Made by a program: the position numbers and the translations under genes | Assembly (NCBI GenBank): GCA_039925965.1 | Contig: JBDSXW010000122.1 | Span: forward strand, 19,602 to 83,601 | Source of the DNA: JAZKFT01 sp039925965 | Lineage (GTDB): Bacteria; Bacteroidota; Bacteroidia; Chitinophagales; Chitinophagaceae | DNA length: 64,000 nucleotides | Reading direction: 5' to 3' | Notes under the pieces: model-generated | What the model was told of the DNA's origin: nothing | What the model saw: only the letters and a program-made list of their open reading frames with translations | Database searches by the model: none | Part shown: piece after piece, positions 1 through 8,668 of the stretch | Position numbering within the stretch: the stretch's first letter is position 1 | Layout of the letters: every line of letters begins with the position of its first letter

Positions 1-216
1 TACAAAATCCGGGTGGCGGATAAATCCACATATTACCATACAAACATTACCATCACTCAAATAATGCAAGTCGGGTGCAGGCAACACTGCTACCTGGAAT
101 TGATTACTCGAAAAATATTTTAATCGAGTGGGTTGCGTATCGGTGACAGTCATATATGACTCAGCCAACGGTGCAATAGGCCCACCGGCATTGGACAATA
201 AAAAGTAAGGCAGCAT
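1..216 (-). CDS. Partial CDS running off the window edge, function unknown
   Basis: An open frame of 72 codons starts with ATG at 216 and continues without a stop to base 1, so only the N-terminal part of a protein is present. It begins MLPYFLLSNAGGPIAPLAES and later has a hydrophobic strand-like stretch (NVCMVICGFIRHPDF). I do not recognise the family. The alternating hydrophobic strands at the N-terminus could fit an amidotransferase-like domain of asparagine-synthase type, but no catalytic N-terminal Cys is present, so this is only a guess. The next gene upstream on this strand is the acetyltransferase at 331-873. Confidence 0.45.
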   Translation of the reverse strand, partial: MLPYFLLSNAGGPIAPLAESYMTVTDTQPTRLKYFSSNQFQVAVLPAPDLHYLSDGNVCMVICGFIRHPDFV

Positions 217-330
217 TAGGGATTTTTAAACAGTCAACTGTGAATCTACGAAAAAAAGCAAAAAAAGTATTTCTTTGTTGAAAAAGGGCAACTAAAACAA
301 CCTAAATCCGCCATAATTGAACATATGCAA

Positions 331-873
331 TTATTTAATCAGAATATCTGATTGACGGAATGAGGGCGGACAATTTGAGTTTTTTAATTGGTATTTATAC
401 AATGGCTGTCCTTCGTCGTCCATTTCACATAATTTTGAAAAACCACATTTAAGTAATATTTTTTGTGATACAAAATGATCAGGAAATGTAGTGGATACAA
501 TTACTTGTAGCCGCAGTTGGAAAAAAGCATAGCTGATACCTGCCAATGTCATTTCTGTAGCATATCCAAGTCCCCAATAAGGTTTCAGAAGCGAATAGCC
601 CAAGTGTACCTCATCGCTCCCAGGCAGTTGAAAAAGACCAAAAAATCCAACCAGACATTTTTCTTGTTTGGTTGCTGCCACCCACCCGCCGAGGCCGTTT
701 CCACCGGCATTGTTATTCTCTATGCGATCCCTCAACTTTTCGTTCGCCTCTTCGCGGGTGCGTGGCGGCCGTATAAAGCGCACAATATCAGGATCTGAAT
801 TGAGTTCATAAAAATCATCCGCATCTTTCCAATCCGGCTGGCGAACGATTAGTCTTTCGGTCTCGAAAATCAT
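331..873 (-). CDS. GNAT family N-acetyltransferase (RimJ/RimL type)
   Basis: The 180-residue protein has the layout of the RimJ/RimL branch of GNAT acetyltransferases, which transfer acetyl from acetyl-CoA to protein N-termini or small amines. It opens with the typical TERLIVRQPDWKDADDFYEL strand and helix. The central HLGYSLLKPYWGLGYATEM stretch is the acetyl-CoA-binding motif A, with a degenerate Q/RxxGxG/A loop (YWGLGYA). The late SQKILLKCGF element is the usual C-terminal helix-strand. Length is normal for the family. The ATG at 873 fits the family start. The substrate cannot be read from sequence. It stands alone, without an operon partner. Confidence 0.88.
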   Translation of the reverse strand: MIFETERLIVRQPDWKDADDFYELNSDPDIVRFIRPPRTREEANEKLRDRIENNNAGGNGLGGWVAATKQEKCLVGFFGLFQLPGSDEVHLGYSLLKPYWGLGYATEMTLAGISYAFFQLRLQVIVSTTFPDHFVSQKILLKCGFSKLCEMDDEGQPLYKYQLKNSNCPPSFRQSDILIK

Positions 874-1065
874 TTTTTAATGGTATTAATTGAATTTCAA
901 CTCAAATTTTAATTACCCGAACTTACCGGTTTAAATATGATTAAAATACTATGGGTTAAATTCCATAGTTTGAGAAACGACTGAAAGTCCACAGGGGCGG
1001 CTTCGCCAGTATTTCAATTTATTTCTATAAGAGTAATAACTATTTGTAGAAGCTAAAGCCTTGGA

Positions 1066-1499
1066 CTAAAGCCCATAGCTTGAACTAGCGTATTGAAACC
1101 AGTCAACAATAATTTGTATTGTAAAACCTTCAGAACTAATACTCAAAAGTAGTTCACCATCTTTTGAGAGTTTAAATTGATAAGTCAAAGAAAAATAGTC
1201 GCCGATTCTATTCAATTCGTTTGAGCCATTCTCAGAAAGTCTAATATTTGTATTGCAAAGTTTACCTACGGTCTCTACATCCAAAATATTCTCAATACCA
1301 CCTGAATTAATAAATCCAAAATTAAAAAGGGAATTCACCTTCTGGTTAGAATTCACAAAAAAGTTACACATCACATAGAGTGCATACATGCAGGAAGATC
1401 TGCCCGAACCATTGGGCCAGTACAAAATATTAGGCTTCTTTAATTCAAGTCCTGGTTCTTTACGGACCTAAAATTCTCAATGTGAATCGCTTCAATCAT
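1066..1499 (-). pseudogene. Frameshifted and truncated P-loop ATPase (AAA/SMC-like N-terminus)
   Basis: Two frames join into one recognisable start of an ATPase of the AAA_15/OLD type. From ATG at 1499 the frame reads MIEAIHIENFRSVKNQDLN then stops. The other frame takes over at the same place with LELKKPNILYWPNGSGRSS, which includes a Walker A loop (NGSGRSS) preceded by Trp where Gly is usual. Loss of one base near 1445 explains the break. After about 120 codons the frame ends inside a short AT-rich repeat-like sequence (the last residues SSYGL come from it), so Walker B and the remaining domains are missing. The downstream fragment alone has only a TTG or internal ATG start. I call it a gene remnant; a sequencing error could explain the frameshift but not the truncation. 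Confidence 0.7.
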
Positions 1500-1534
1500 C
1501 AGCTCAATTTTCTTTTAAAAGTACAGGCAAAGCC

Positions 1535-3121
1535 CTATTTATTTACCTCATTTGTGAAATGAAATTCAATATCGGGATTATTGTTTCTCTCCGTGTTTAA
1601 AAACCATTCGCTTTGCGCCAGGTACACCAGGTAGCCGTCTTTGTCTTCTCCTACGTTCATTTGCTTGTAACGGGTAAACTCGTTGAGCTTGGTCGGATCT
1701 TTTGATGTGATCCAGCAGGCTTTATAAAAAGAAAGGGTATTGAACTGCACGCTGGCACCGTATTCCTGTAACAGGCGGTATTGTATTACTTCAAACTGGA
1801 GCTCACCTACACAACCGATGATCTTCTTGTTGCCGCCATGCTGGGTAAAAAGCTGCGCCACGCCTTCATCGGTCAATTGCAACAATCCTTTTTCCAGCTG
1901 CTTGGTTTTCATCGGGTCTTTGTTGACTACTTCCTTAAATATTTCGGGGGAAAAGGTTGGGATGCCAGTGTAGAAAAACTTCTCTCCTTCTGTCATAGTA
2001 TCTCCGATTTTGAAGTTGCCGGTATCAAACAGACCCACCACATCGCCTGGAAAAGCTTCATCTACAACTTCTTTATCCCGGGCTAAAAATGAATAAGGAT
2101 TGCTAAAGCGCATATCCTTTTCAAGGCGTACATGGCGGTAGTACTTGTTACGTTCAAACTTGCCACTGCAAACCCGCAAAAAAGCGATTCTGTCGCGGTG
2201 TTTAGGGTCGAGGTTGGCATGGATCTTAAATACAAAGCCGCTGAATTTCGGCTCATCGGGGGTCACTTCCCGCAGGGTAGTTTGCCGGCTTTGCGGCTCC
2301 GGGCCTATGTTTACAAAAATGTCAAGCAATTCTTTTACACCAAAGTTGTTTACGGCACTGCCAAAAAATACCGGGGCAATTTTGCCTGCGCGGTAATCTT
2401 CGGTCTTTAATTGACCGTATACACCATCAATTAATTCCACGTCTTCGCGAAGTGTCGAAGCATCCCGCTCTCCTACTTTCTCGTCCAGGACGGGGCTATC
2501 AATTGATTCGATCGATACCAGGTCTTCATCGTTTCCTTTAGTGCCGGCGGTAAATAATACCAGGTTCTTTTCACTCAGATTATACACGCCTTTAAATTCC
2601 TTACCGCTGTTGATTGGCCAGGTCATCGGGTGCAGGCTAATATGCAGTTCGTTTTCAATTTCCTCCAGCAGGTCGAACCGGTTTTTACCATCGCGGTCCA
2701 TTTTATTGATAAATACAATCACCGGTGTATTCCGCATGCGGCATACCTCCATCAGGCGGCGGGTTTGGGGTTCCACACCATTTACGCTGTCAATCACCAA
2801 CACCACGCTATCCACAGCCGTAAGCGTACGGTAGGTATCTTCCGCAAAATCTTTGTGGCCCGGAGTATCCAGGAGGTTGATCAGTTTGCCCTTGTATTCA
2901 AAAGTCATTACAGAAGTGGCAACTGAGATACCGCGCTGCCGTTCTATTTCCATAAAATCGCTGGTAGCGTGTTTTTTGATCTTGTTGCTTTTAACTGCGC
3001 CAGCTGTTTGAATAGCGCCACCAAACAACAGGAACTTTTCAGTAAGGGTTGTTTTACCGGCATCCGGGTGACTGATGATGGCGAAGGATTTCCGCTTCTC
3101 TATTTCTGCTGCGTATTTCAT
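1535..3121 (-). CDS. prfC: Peptide chain release factor 3 (GTPase)
   Basis: RF3 is the translational GTPase that recycles RF1 and RF2 from the ribosome after termination. The protein has the G1 loop SHPDAGKTTLTEK close to the N-terminus, the G2 region with RQRGISVATSVM, G3 DTPGHKDF, and G4 NKMD, followed by the EF-G-like domains II and III (for example FSGFVFKIHANLDPKHRDR). A second ATG 48 bases upstream (3169) would add 16 residues, but the family starts at the MKYAAEIEKRKSFAI segment, so I chose ATG at 3121 (528 residues). The longer form is possible. It lies alone on the minus strand, downstream of a copy of a short interspersed repeat. Confidence 0.93.
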   Translation of the reverse strand: MKYAAEIEKRKSFAIISHPDAGKTTLTEKFLLFGGAIQTAGAVKSNKIKKHATSDFMEIERQRGISVATSVMTFEYKGKLINLLDTPGHKDFAEDTYRTLTAVDSVVLVIDSVNGVEPQTRRLMEVCRMRNTPVIVFINKMDRDGKNRFDLLEEIENELHISLHPMTWPINSGKEFKGVYNLSEKNLVLFTAGTKGNDEDLVSIESIDSPVLDEKVGERDASTLREDVELIDGVYGQLKTEDYRAGKIAPVFFGSAVNNFGVKELLDIFVNIGPEPQSRQTTLREVTPDEPKFSGFVFKIHANLDPKHRDRIAFLRVCSGKFERNKYYRHVRLEKDMRFSNPYSFLARDKEVVDEAFPGDVVGLFDTGNFKIGDTMTEGEKFFYTGIPTFSPEIFKEVVNKDPMKTKQLEKGLLQLTDEGVAQLFTQHGGNKKIIGCVGELQFEVIQYRLLQEYGASVQFNTLSFYKACWITSKDPTKLNEFTRYKQMNVGEDKDGYLVYLAQSEWFLNTERNNNPDIEFHFTNEVNK

Positions 3122-3170
3122 GTAGTTGTTTCTTTTTAGCCGGGCTTTCGTACCCTGATGAAGCGACATT

Positions 3171-3185
3171 GGCGACGCTCCATTC
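3171..3185. repeat. Copy of interspersed GGCGACGCTCC repeat
   Basis: The 15 bases GGCGACGCTCCATTC match longer copies at 63867-63887 and, in reverse, at 14281-14302. This copy lies about 50 bases upstream of the chosen prfC start and diverges after the TTC. The region from here to 3469 holds no convincing gene; the short plus-strand frame across it has no protein-like character. Confidence 0.6.
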
Positions 3186-3469
3186 GTGTGCAGTGCTACT
3201 ATTGCGCTTCCCCGGCAGTTGCTTTCATTCCAGTTTGAAACCAGTATTTACTAAAATTAAGGCCGCAAAGGTAAGGGCGGCCGCTATGCGGAAAACACAT
3301 GGGCCTAGAACCCTGAGAGAGCTGGCTTTCGACCTGTCAGGGATCTACGAAAGCTGGATGTTGTTTTATTGACACCCAAAAAAAATGGCCTATGCGAAAA
3401 TATTTGGCAGGTCTGCTAAGCTTTAGTTGTTCACCTGGCGTAAAACCTGACAGGGCGAAAACCAGCCCT

Positions 3470-3799
3470 TTATGTTTCCCTTGAATGGTCAATCAAAAAC
3501 ACAATCGCAATGCCGATCGTGCAGCAGACAAAGTCCATCCAACTAAATGAATTGCCGATGACAATATTGGCCAGTTTTGAGTCCTGAAGTCCAAGCAGGT
3601 TTACCAGTTTGAAATATTGCATGGTTTCCACGAGATAGGAGAATACAAGTGTTGCCAGGGCCACGACGTTCACCGATGCTTTGATAAAGGCTCTTACAAA
3701 ACAGTAAATAAGTATGACAACCAATACATCGCCGATATATGGCCTGATAATTTTATCGTGGGCATACAATGCAATGAACACTTCTGTAGCAAACAGCAA
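3470..3799 (-). CDS. DUF2809 family small membrane protein
   Basis: A hydrophobic protein with about four membrane helices and the family signature HDKIIRPYIGDVLVVILIYC, in which RPYIGD follows a conserved His-Asp. Members of DUF2809 are predicted integral membrane proteins of unknown function, usually about 120-130 residues. The start is a problem: no ATG lies in frame. The family-like sequence continues upstream of the TTG at 3799 (FTFKPRYFLFASL), which suggests translation begins near 3838, where the codon is ATT. Either a rare start or a mutated ATG is likely. The gene begins directly after the sdh terminator, so it is probably a separate unit. Confidence 0.75.
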   Translation of the reverse strand: MLFATEVFIALYAHDKIIRPYIGDVLVVILIYCFVRAFIKASVNVVALATLVFSYLVETMQYFKLVNLLGLQDSKLANIVIGNSFSWMDFVCCTIGIAIVFLIDHSRET

Positions 3800-3863
3800 A
3801 GATGCAAAAAGAAAATACCTGGGTTTGAAAGTAAAAATGGTTGGTGTGATTGGTGTAAATGAA

Positions 3864-3890
3864 TAAAGCCACCCGATCAGGATGGCTTTA
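3864..3890 (-). terminator. Terminator of the sdh operon
   Basis: On the minus strand, 20 bases after the sdhB stop, the sequence TAAAGCCA ... TGGCTTTA forms an 8-bp stem with further GC pairs inside and is followed by TTCATTT. This fits an intrinsic terminator ending the sdh transcript. Confidence 0.65.
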
Positions 3891-3909
3891 AGATCTAAAA
3901 TTTCTAATC

Positions 3910-4674
3910 TTAATTTTCACTGGTCAAACCGGCTATCAGGTACTCACTATTCATCTTTGCAATGTTGCTTAATGAAATCCCTTTGGGGCATACGGCTTCG
4001 CAGGCACCGGTATTGGTACAGGCGCCGAATCCTTCCTTGTCCATCTGCGCCACCATATTGGTAACACGGCTGGTGCGTTCCGGGGCGCCTTGCGGCAATA
4101 AAGACAGTTGCGAAATTTTAGCTGAAGTAAACAACATCGCACTGCTGTTTTTGCAGGCGGCTACACAGGCGCCGCAACCAATACATGCCGCCGCCATAAA
4201 TGCTGCATCGGCATCATCTTTATTAATAGGCAGTGCATTGGCATCTACTGCATTTCCAGTATTGACGCTTATAAAGCCACCCGCCTGAATAATTCGGTCA
4301 AAGGCGCCACGGTCTACCATTAAATCTTTAATTACCGGAAAAGCCTTTGCCCTCCATGGTTCTACTACAATGGTATCTCCATCGCTAAAAGCCCTCATAT
4401 GGAGCTGACAGGTGGTGTTTTGCTTCCAGGGACCGTGCGGCTTGCCATTGATATACATACTGCACATACCGCAAATACCTTCCCTGCAATCGTGGTCGAA
4501 TGCTATCGGGTCTTTTCCTTCACTAATCAACCTTTCGTTCAGGACATCAAACATTTCCAGGAAGCTCATTTCGGAAGAAATGCCATCAACTTGGAATGTA
4601 TCAAAGTTGCCTGCTGTCCTGTTGTTTTTTTGACGCCAAACCTTCAGGTTGAGGCTCATGTTATAATGCTCCAT
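3910..4674 (-). CDS. sdhB: Succinate dehydrogenase/fumarate reductase iron-sulfur subunit
   Basis: SdhB carries electrons from the flavoprotein SdhA to the quinone site in the membrane subunit. The 254-residue protein has the [2Fe-2S] motif CREGICGMC followed by a more distant Cys, and in the C-terminal half the CIGCGACVAAC and CTNTGACEAVCPKG clusters that ligate the [4Fe-4S] and [3Fe-4S] centres. The chosen start gives MEHYNMSLNLKVWRQ; an internal ATG five codons later is also possible. It is the last gene of the sdhC-sdhA-x-y-sdhB group; two unrelated genes separate it from sdhA, which is unusual. Confidence 0.95.
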   Translation of the reverse strand: MEHYNMSLNLKVWRQKNNRTAGNFDTFQVDGISSEMSFLEMFDVLNERLISEGKDPIAFDHDCREGICGMCSMYINGKPHGPWKQNTTCQLHMRAFSDGDTIVVEPWRAKAFPVIKDLMVDRGAFDRIIQAGGFISVNTGNAVDANALPINKDDADAAFMAAACIGCGACVAACKNSSAMLFTSAKISQLSLLPQGAPERTSRVTNMVAQMDKEGFGACTNTGACEAVCPKGISLSNIAKMNSEYLIAGLTSEN

Positions 4675-4679
4675 AAATG

Positions 4680-5117
4680 CTATGCTATTTTCTTTTTCTT
4701 TAGATACTGCAAATAGTCTTTGTGCCGGATTCTTTGCTTGCCCTCAACTGGTAAGTTGTACCAATAGACCCATACATCCAAAATCTCACCATTATCCATT
4801 TCGATAGATTCCTTTTTGCGGAGATATTCCGATGTAGATAGCTTATCCGGGTAAAATCCCTCGTATGCATCCAATGTTTTCAGCACCTTTTTAGCGTTGT
4901 TCAGCCTAAAAATATCGCCGCGGATGGTAGATTTATTTCCCGGTGATTTTGTGGCCCCGGGATATTCTCCAATATCATAGAGCGCCCCTTTTATTTCTGA
5001 TTTGCTTACCCATTCCACATCACCGCCGATCTCTTTGTTAATAGATATTTCAACTCCTCTACGCAGTGTGCCGTAAACAAAAAGATAGTCGCTATGTATG
5101 TTATTACCTTTCATCAC
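4680..5117 (-). CDS. Gamma-glutamylcyclotransferase family (AIG2-like) protein
   Basis: The 145-residue protein has the GGCT fold hallmarks: the N-terminal LFVYGTLRRG substrate loop, the GALYDIGEYPG segment, and the DAYEGFYP motif with the conserved Glu that acts in related cyclotransferases. Such enzymes release 5-oxoproline from gamma-glutamyl compounds or act on gamma-glutamylamines; the substrate here is not evident. The C-terminus is strongly basic (LKKKKIA). It ends only 5 bases before sdhB and overlaps the preceding frame by 14 bases, so it is co-transcribed with sdh despite no obvious link to respiration. Confidence 0.85.
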   Translation of the reverse strand: MMKGNNIHSDYLFVYGTLRRGVEISINKEIGGDVEWVSKSEIKGALYDIGEYPGATKSPGNKSTIRGDIFRLNNAKKVLKTLDAYEGFYPDKLSTSEYLRKKESIEMDNGEILDVWVYWYNLPVEGKQRIRHKDYLQYLKKKKIA

Positions 5118-5540
5118 TAAAAGTGTTTTGCAGCAATTTACTCAAATTTTTAAATCCATAGTCCTGAATATACTTTACACAGCTTTGAGATTTCTTAATC
5201 CTGACAAGGTAATAAGCAAATAAGGCTTCTATTTCACTCGGTTTTAAATGACCCAACTTTTCGAGTGTAGCCATAAATTCAAAGAAATTTAAAAAGTCGG
5301 TTAATTTTTCTTCTTTGGCATGATCGGGATCATTTTCAGGATCAAGTTCTGTATTCAATGTGTCAAAATCAATCCACTTTCTAACATCTTTGTACTGCCG
5401 GCTTCATAAAATTTCTCAAAGAGTGATTTTAGCCACTCTCCTCTTTTTATCTTCCTTTGAGCATAGAAATTAATGACTCCCAGAATGATAACAATAAGCC
5501 CGCAAGACTTAATAGCTAAATCCCAATCGATGTGAAACAT
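5104..5540 (-). pseudogene. Frameshifted small membrane protein between sdhA and sdhB
   Basis: Two frames overlap. The first (ATG at 5540, 61 codons) has one transmembrane helix (SCGLIVIILGVINFYAQ) and ends soon after FEKFYEAG. The second continues the same kind of sequence from QYKDVRKWIDFDTLNTELD to the end at 5104, with FLNFFEFMATLEKLG. Removing the shift near 5396-5401 (one base missing) would give a single protein of about 145 residues, with an N-terminal anchor and a cytosolic helical domain. Read separately, the second frame would have to start at a TTG at 5358 (84 codons). The joined product resembles conserved Bacteroidota proteins of unknown function. It may be a pseudogene or a sequencing error. 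Confidence 0.6.
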
Positions 5541-5546
5541 CTTCTC

Positions 5547-7520
5547 TTATTTGTAACTCCTTTGACTAGGTTTCACCACTTCATAATCAAGCGGTTCTTT
5601 ATTTAACTCCCAACTACTGTCGCCTTTATATTCCCAAGCAGCTACATACATATAATTGGCATCATCTCGAAGTGCTTCGCCGTCTTCGGTGGCAAACTCG
5701 GTACGGAAGTGACCGCCGCAGCTTTCATTTCTATCAAGAGCATCTTTGCACATCAGCTCTCCCAGTTCTATAAAGTCGGCCACCCGGTTGGCCTTGTCTA
5801 ATTCGGGGTTCATTTCCTTTATTTCACCGGGTATGCGTACATCGTTCCAAAATTCTCTCTTTAAGGCCTGCACCTCTGCAATAGCTTCTTGTAAGCCCTC
5901 TGCATTTCGTGCCATACCGCATTTGTTCCATATTATTTTACCCAAACGCTTATGAAAACTTTCGACTGTTTTGGTTCCTTTTACGTTCATTAATTTTTCA
6001 ATACGGTCACTGACTTCTTTTTCGGCAGCCGCAAATGCGGGGTGGTCGGTGGGTATCGCTTTCACATGTATTTCATCAGCCAAAAAGTTACCAATGGTAT
6101 AGGGTAACACAAAATAACCATCAGCCAAACCCTGCATTAAAGCCGACGCACCCAGGCGGTTAGCTCCATGGTCGCTAAAATTAGCTTCGCCCAAAGCATA
6201 TAATCCCGGAACAGTGGTTTGTAATTCGTAATCGACCCAAAGTCCACCCATCGTATAGTGTACAGCCGGGTATATCCGCATTGGCATTTCGTATGGGTTT
6301 TCGCCGGTTATCTTGTCGTACATTTCAAACAGGTTACCGTATTTTTCCTTCACTACTTCTTTACCCATTTTAATAATATCGTCGTTGCTGGAACTGTCTT
6401 TACCAGTTTTACCGGCTTCTATTTTTCCATACCGGACGATGGCATCTGCAAAATCCAGGTATACAGCCATTTTGGTGGTTCCTACGCCAAAACCTTCGTC
6501 ACAACGTTCCTTAGCGGCACGGCTGGCAACATCACGAGGTACCAGGTTGCCAAAAGCAGGGTAACGCCGCTCCAGGTAATAATCTCTTTCTGTCTCCGGA
6601 ATATCTACTGCTTTGCGACTATCATCTTTCTTGATTGGCACCCAGATACGGCCGTCGTTTCTCAGGGATTCACTCATCAGGGTAAGTTTACTCTGATGGT
6701 CGCCGCTAACGGGAATACAAGTGGGGTGGATCTGTGTATAGCAAGGATTAGCGAACATAGCCCCTTGTTTATGGGCTTTCCAGGCGGCTGTTACATTGCT
6801 ACCCATGGCGTTGGTACTCAGGTAGAATACGTTTCCGTAACCACCAGAACATAATAGAACCGCATGGCCAAAATGGCGTTCCAATTCGCCACTGGTGAGG
6901 TTACGGGCGATGATGCCTCGGGCCTTACCATCTATTTTTACCACTTCCAGCATCTCGTGGCGGTTGTAAATCTTTACATTACCCAGCGCTACCTGGCGCT
7001 CCAATGCGCTATAAGCTCCGAGTAGTAATTGCTGCCCTGTTTGGCCAGCAGCATAAAACGTACGCTGCACCTGCGTACCGCCAAAAGAACGGTTGCTAAG
7101 CAAGCCACCATATTCTCTTGCAAAAGGAACACCCTGCGCCACGCATTGATCAATGATGGCACCGCTTACTTCTGCGAGGCGATGTACATTGCCTTCCCGG
7201 GAACGGTAGTCGCCACCTTTAATAGTATCATAAAAAAGACGGTAGACACTATCGCCGTCGTTCTGGTAATTTTTTGCGGCATTGATACCACCCTGAGCTG
7301 CAATGGAGTGCGCTCTGCGCGGGCTATCCTGGAAACAAAATGCTTTTACTTTATAACCTAATTCGCCCAAAGCCGCAGCAGCGCTGGCTCCGGCCAGGCC
7401 GGTTCCCACCACTACAATCTCTATTTTTCTTTTATTGGCAGGGTTTACCAGTTTACAGGTGGATTTATAATTCTTCCACTTTGAATCTAGTGGACCGGCA
7501 GGAATTTTTGCGTTCAGCAT
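5547..7520 (-). CDS. sdhA: Succinate dehydrogenase/fumarate reductase flavoprotein subunit
   Basis: SdhA oxidises succinate to fumarate with covalently bound FAD. The 657-residue protein has the dinucleotide-binding loop VVVGTGLAGASAAAALG, the HSIAAQGGINAAKNY segment that contains the His for covalent FAD attachment, and the active-site IHPTCIP region. It belongs to the longer form found with fused cytochrome b subunits in Bacteroidota. The start is the ATG at 7520. It lies 145 bases after sdhC and is followed, 6 bases later, by the frameshifted small gene rather than by sdhB. Confidence 0.95.
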   Translation of the reverse strand: MLNAKIPAGPLDSKWKNYKSTCKLVNPANKRKIEIVVVGTGLAGASAAAALGELGYKVKAFCFQDSPRRAHSIAAQGGINAAKNYQNDGDSVYRLFYDTIKGGDYRSREGNVHRLAEVSGAIIDQCVAQGVPFAREYGGLLSNRSFGGTQVQRTFYAAGQTGQQLLLGAYSALERQVALGNVKIYNRHEMLEVVKIDGKARGIIARNLTSGELERHFGHAVLLCSGGYGNVFYLSTNAMGSNVTAAWKAHKQGAMFANPCYTQIHPTCIPVSGDHQSKLTLMSESLRNDGRIWVPIKKDDSRKAVDIPETERDYYLERRYPAFGNLVPRDVASRAAKERCDEGFGVGTTKMAVYLDFADAIVRYGKIEAGKTGKDSSSNDDIIKMGKEVVKEKYGNLFEMYDKITGENPYEMPMRIYPAVHYTMGGLWVDYELQTTVPGLYALGEANFSDHGANRLGASALMQGLADGYFVLPYTIGNFLADEIHVKAIPTDHPAFAAAEKEVSDRIEKLMNVKGTKTVESFHKRLGKIIWNKCGMARNAEGLQEAIAEVQALKREFWNDVRIPGEIKEMNPELDKANRVADFIELGELMCKDALDRNESCGGHFRTEFATEDGEALRDDANYMYVAAWEYKGDSSWELNKEPLDYEVVKPSQRSYK

Positions 7521-7665
7521 ACAAATAATGTGGAAATGAGAAAATATGAAATTGTGGAAATTAGCTCACGAGTTAACGAGGTAATGACACTTCAAAAACC
7601 CGAAATGTTTATTTTATCGACCTCAACCTATTGAATAAGCAATAAACCATCACCCTTTTCAAAAT

Positions 7666-8358
7666 TTATGCAACCCAACCCAAATACATACTGATGGGCA
7701 TCATGGCAAAAACTAGTGGAACTAAAACGGAAAACCCTATTCCTGCTGCCTGTACAACGCCCAACCATTTTTTATTACCAACACCCATAGTGCGGAAGGC
7801 ACTCTGAAAACCATGCAATAGGTGAAAAGCAAGCGATCCGCAGGCGAATACATATACTATAACCACCCATAGATCAGCAAAAGTAATTTTCATTAGAGAG
7901 AACATATCCAGCACTTCACCGCTATTTTTGATGGCAATTTCATTTAATCCGGTGTGTGTAAAACGACTAGGTATCCAGAAATGATACCAATGCAGGATGA
8001 AGAATAGCAATAGAATAGTTCCTAAAAGACCCATAGACCGGCTGTACCATTTACTGCCTTTGTTTCCCATGGGAATGTTATAGCCGATATTTCTTTTTTG
8101 GGCGTTCTGATACCATAAAACAATCCCCTGAATGATGTGAATAAAGATGCCGGCAAAAAGGCCTATTTCGGCAATTCTTATAAGGACGGTACTACCCATA
8201 AAATGAGCAGCCTTATTGAACATTTCGCCACCATCCATTGCGAAAATGCAGGCGTTAACGCCCATATGAACGATCAAAAATGTAATGAGGAAAATACCGG
8301 TAAGTGCCATCACAATTTTCTTACCAATAGAAGAGGTGAAAACTTGTTTCCAGGTCAT
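7666..8358 (-). CDS. sdhC: Succinate dehydrogenase cytochrome b subunit
   Basis: This is the membrane anchor of complex II, of the single-polypeptide type with five transmembrane helices and two haems. Helices are visible at about residues 16-38, 60-85, 105-130, 160-185 and 200-225, with conserved His residues in LIVHMGVN, FIHIIQG, FILHWYHFW and FHLLHGFQSAF that suit haem ligands. I chose the ATG at 8358 (MTWKQVFTSSIGKK, 230 residues), which matches family members; an upstream start at 8400 would add 14 residues with no support. It is the first gene of the operon. Confidence 0.93.
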   Translation of the reverse strand: MTWKQVFTSSIGKKIVMALTGIFLITFLIVHMGVNACIFAMDGGEMFNKAAHFMGSTVLIRIAEIGLFAGIFIHIIQGIVLWYQNAQKRNIGYNIPMGNKGSKWYSRSMGLLGTILLLFFILHWYHFWIPSRFTHTGLNEIAIKNSGEVLDMFSLMKITFADLWVVIVYVFACGSLAFHLLHGFQSAFRTMGVGNKKWLGVVQAAGIGFSVLVPLVFAMMPISMYLGWVA

Positions 8359-8668
8359 AATACAATCTTTTATGCTCGATTTGCGCAAAAGTACGACCAC
8401 AACAGATTCGGTGTTTGAATTTCTTTAACAATTAAGCTGTATATTATGCAAACGATGACAATTCAGTTGATTTTTATGTTTTATACCATATTTATTGATA
8501 AAATCTTTAAAATATCGTCCTTTTAATGAAAAATTAAACAAGTGCATTTAATATAACATGTATTCCCGGCCAAACAGCATGAAAGATGGGCTGGTAAAAG
8601 AATTCCGCTGATTCGAAATATCCTCTTACATTCGCCGTTCAATATTTTTTAATACCCAATTTATTACA
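8359..8668. other. Divergent regulatory region between sdhC and the cold-shock gene
   Basis: These 310 bases separate two divergently transcribed genes and must contain both promoters. The DNA is AT-rich, with a run of TTTAT and AATAT motifs at 8470-8550. The sequence TTACATTCG at 8627-8635 resembles the Bacteroidota -7 element (TAnnTTTG), but no good -33 partner is visible. No gene is seen. Confidence 0.35.

Noticed and set aside
3121..3169. N-terminal extension of prfC
   Set aside because: The ATG at 3169 adds 16 residues not found in the family; the start at 3121 matches the usual N-terminus.
3169..3372. Plus-strand frame of 67 codons upstream of prfC
   Set aside because: It begins in the GGCGACGCTCC repeat and has a composition typical of noncoding DNA.
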